Below, piece after piece: positions 5,402-6,517 of a DNA stretch of 6,517 bases. The DNA lies in contig NZ_JAKEDR010000182.1 in NCBI RefSeq assembly GCF_023653455.1, positions 1-6,517 on the forward strand. Direction: 5' to 3'. The notes under the pieces are model-generated. The model saw nothing but the letters and a program-made list of their open reading frames with translations, did not search any database and was not told where the DNA came from. Made by a program: the position numbers and the translations under genes. Position 1 is the first letter of the stretch; each line of letters begins with the position of its first letter. This DNA is from Paraclostridium ghonii. Its GTDB lineage: Bacteria; Bacillota; Clostridia; Peptostreptococcales; Peptostreptococcaceae.

Positions 5402-6517
5402 TGACTAAACTTAATAAAAAGCTTGCTATTAGTATATCTTTGGTTGTAATAATAGTATCTATTTTATCTCTAACTATAAATAAAATTTTTATTCATAAGT
5501 ATTATTTATATGAAAAAAAGAAAATCATAAATACTGTTGGAGATGAAATTGAAAGATTAAATCCAGAAACTATTATTAAAGATATGGATAAAATAGAAGA
5601 AAAATATGGGATAAGCATAATTTACATACCTATAGATTTAAAAGGTAATGTTAATGAAGAAAATATAACCAAAGAATTGATAAAAGAATTTGAAAAGAAA
5701 GATATAAAACTTAAAAAATTTTGGATTTCACATTATGTAGTTAATGAGATGAAAGAAAAAAGTGTTAATAAAATATATAATCAAGGAAACCTAAAATATA
5801 GTTTATTAGTAAAGTTTGTATTAAAAGATAATTATATATTTGCTATGTCAATGCCTATAGAACATTCGCAGGAAACTATATCTATAATAAACAAGTTCAA
5901 TTTAATACTTACTAGCTTTTCTGTATTAATAATAATCTTATTAACCTTTATTTTATCTAAAAAAATAATTGATCCACTTGAAAAAATAAAGCTATTATCT
6001 AAAGATATATCAAAGTTAAATTTTAGAACAGAAAAAATAAAAACTAATGATGAAATAGAGGAACTAGCAGATAGTGTTAATCAAATGAGTGTAAGCTTAC
6101 AAGCTGCACAACGTGAGTTAAATAAGAAAAATGAAAATTTAAAAGTATTTATAGGGGGAGCATCACATGAACTTAAGACACCTATAGCTCTTATAAAAGC
6201 ATATGCAATGGGAATTCAAGATGGAATAGACGATGGAACCTATTTAGATACTATAATAGAAGAAAGTGAAAAAATGAATGACATAATAAATAATTTATTA
6301 TATCTTTCTAAGTATGAAAAAAGAGAATTAAAAGTAAGTTCATTTGATTTAAAAGAGATATTAAAAATAATTATAAATGAATACAAAATGATTATAGATG
6401 AAAATAATATAGAGATTAATTTAAATTTAAGTGATGATGAATTTACAATTAATGCTGATATAGAAGGAATAAAAATTGTATTAAGAAATTTAATAAGTAA
6501 TGCTATAAAATATACTG
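5401..6517 (+). CDS. Membrane sensor histidine kinase, 3' end beyond window
   Basis: This is the partner kinase of the preceding response regulator, open from the ATG at 5401 to the window end (372 codons). GGAGG at 5389-5393, 7 nt upstream, supports the start. Residues about 8-31 form the first membrane helix, and about 32-165 an extracellular, Lys-rich sensor region with no recognised ligand motif. Residues about 167-185 (NLILTSFSVLIIILLTFIL) form the second helix. A HAMP linker follows at about 186-238 (IIDPLEKIKLLSKDI; later NDEIEELADSVNQM). The dimerisation/phosphoacceptor domain carries the H box GGASHELKTPIALIKA with His256. The window ends in the N box RNLISNAIKYT (362-372), so the G1, F and G2 ATP-binding motifs are not visible. 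It looks like an ordinary intact kinase cut by the window edge. The signal sensed is unknown. Confidence 0.93.
   Translation, partial: MTKLNKKLAISISLVVIIVSILSLTINKIFIHKYYLYEKKKIINTVGDEIERLNPETIIKDMDKIEEKYGISIIYIPIDLKGNVNEENITKELIKEFEKKDIKLKKFWISHYVVNEMKEKSVNKIYNQGNLKYSLLVKFVLKDNYIFAMSMPIEHSQETISIINKFNLILTSFSVLIIILLTFILSKKIIDPLEKIKLLSKDISKLNFRTEKIKTNDEIEELADSVNQMSVSLQAAQRELNKKNENLKVFIGGASHELKTPIALIKAYAMGIQDGIDDGTYLDTIIEESEKMNDIINNLLYLSKYEKRELKVSSFDLKEILKIIINEYKMIIDENNIEINLNLSDDEFTINADIEGIKIVLRNLISNAIKYT

Overview
The DNA is very AT-rich, prefers AGA, ATA and TTA codons, and has purine-rich Shine-Dalgarno sequences of the GGAGG type. This fits a low-GC Gram-positive of the clostridial type (Clostridiaceae or Peptostreptococcaceae). 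I cannot name a species from the sequence alone. Three unrelated blocks are present.

Block 1 (about 1-3385, + strand) is a phosphotransferase (PTS) transport operon of the ascorbate/SgaT-UlaA family. It opens with the 3' part of a BglG/LicR-type regulator (PRD, EIIB-like and EIIA-like domains) whose reading frame is broken inside the PRD at about 171-178. It continues with a stand-alone EIIA, a small EIIB and a full-length membrane EIIC. A perfect 25-bp terminator hairpin starts at the last base of the EIIC stop codon. The three transport proteins look intact: EIIA and EIIB would relay phosphate from HPr to the sugar acid carried by EIIC. No catabolic gene (ulaD/E/F/G type) lies between EIIC and the terminator, so the true substrate is open. 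The EIIA domain of the regulator and the separate EIIA share an identical 33-nt stretch around the phosphorylated histidine.

Block 2 (about 3387-4660) holds two convergent single genes. One encodes a very acidic small protein of unknown function on the + strand. The other encodes a GNAT-family N-acetyltransferase on the - strand. Between them is a 15-bp inverted repeat with a 72-nt interior and a T-run at both exits, probably a two-way terminator.

Block 3 (about 4680-6517, + strand) is a two-component system: an OmpR/PhoB-type response regulator, then a membrane histidine kinase whose start overlaps the regulator's stop by 1 nt. The kinase runs off the window just after its N box. The region between the acetyltransferase and this operon is a divergent control region with a TGTAA direct repeat at 11-bp pitch, a candidate site for the response regulator.

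I saw no RNA genes, insertion sequences, CRISPR arrays or phage genes, and no clearly new multi-gene system. The most notable points are the disrupted PTS regulator, the 33-nt identity between its EIIA domain and the next gene, and the unusual convergent inverted repeat.
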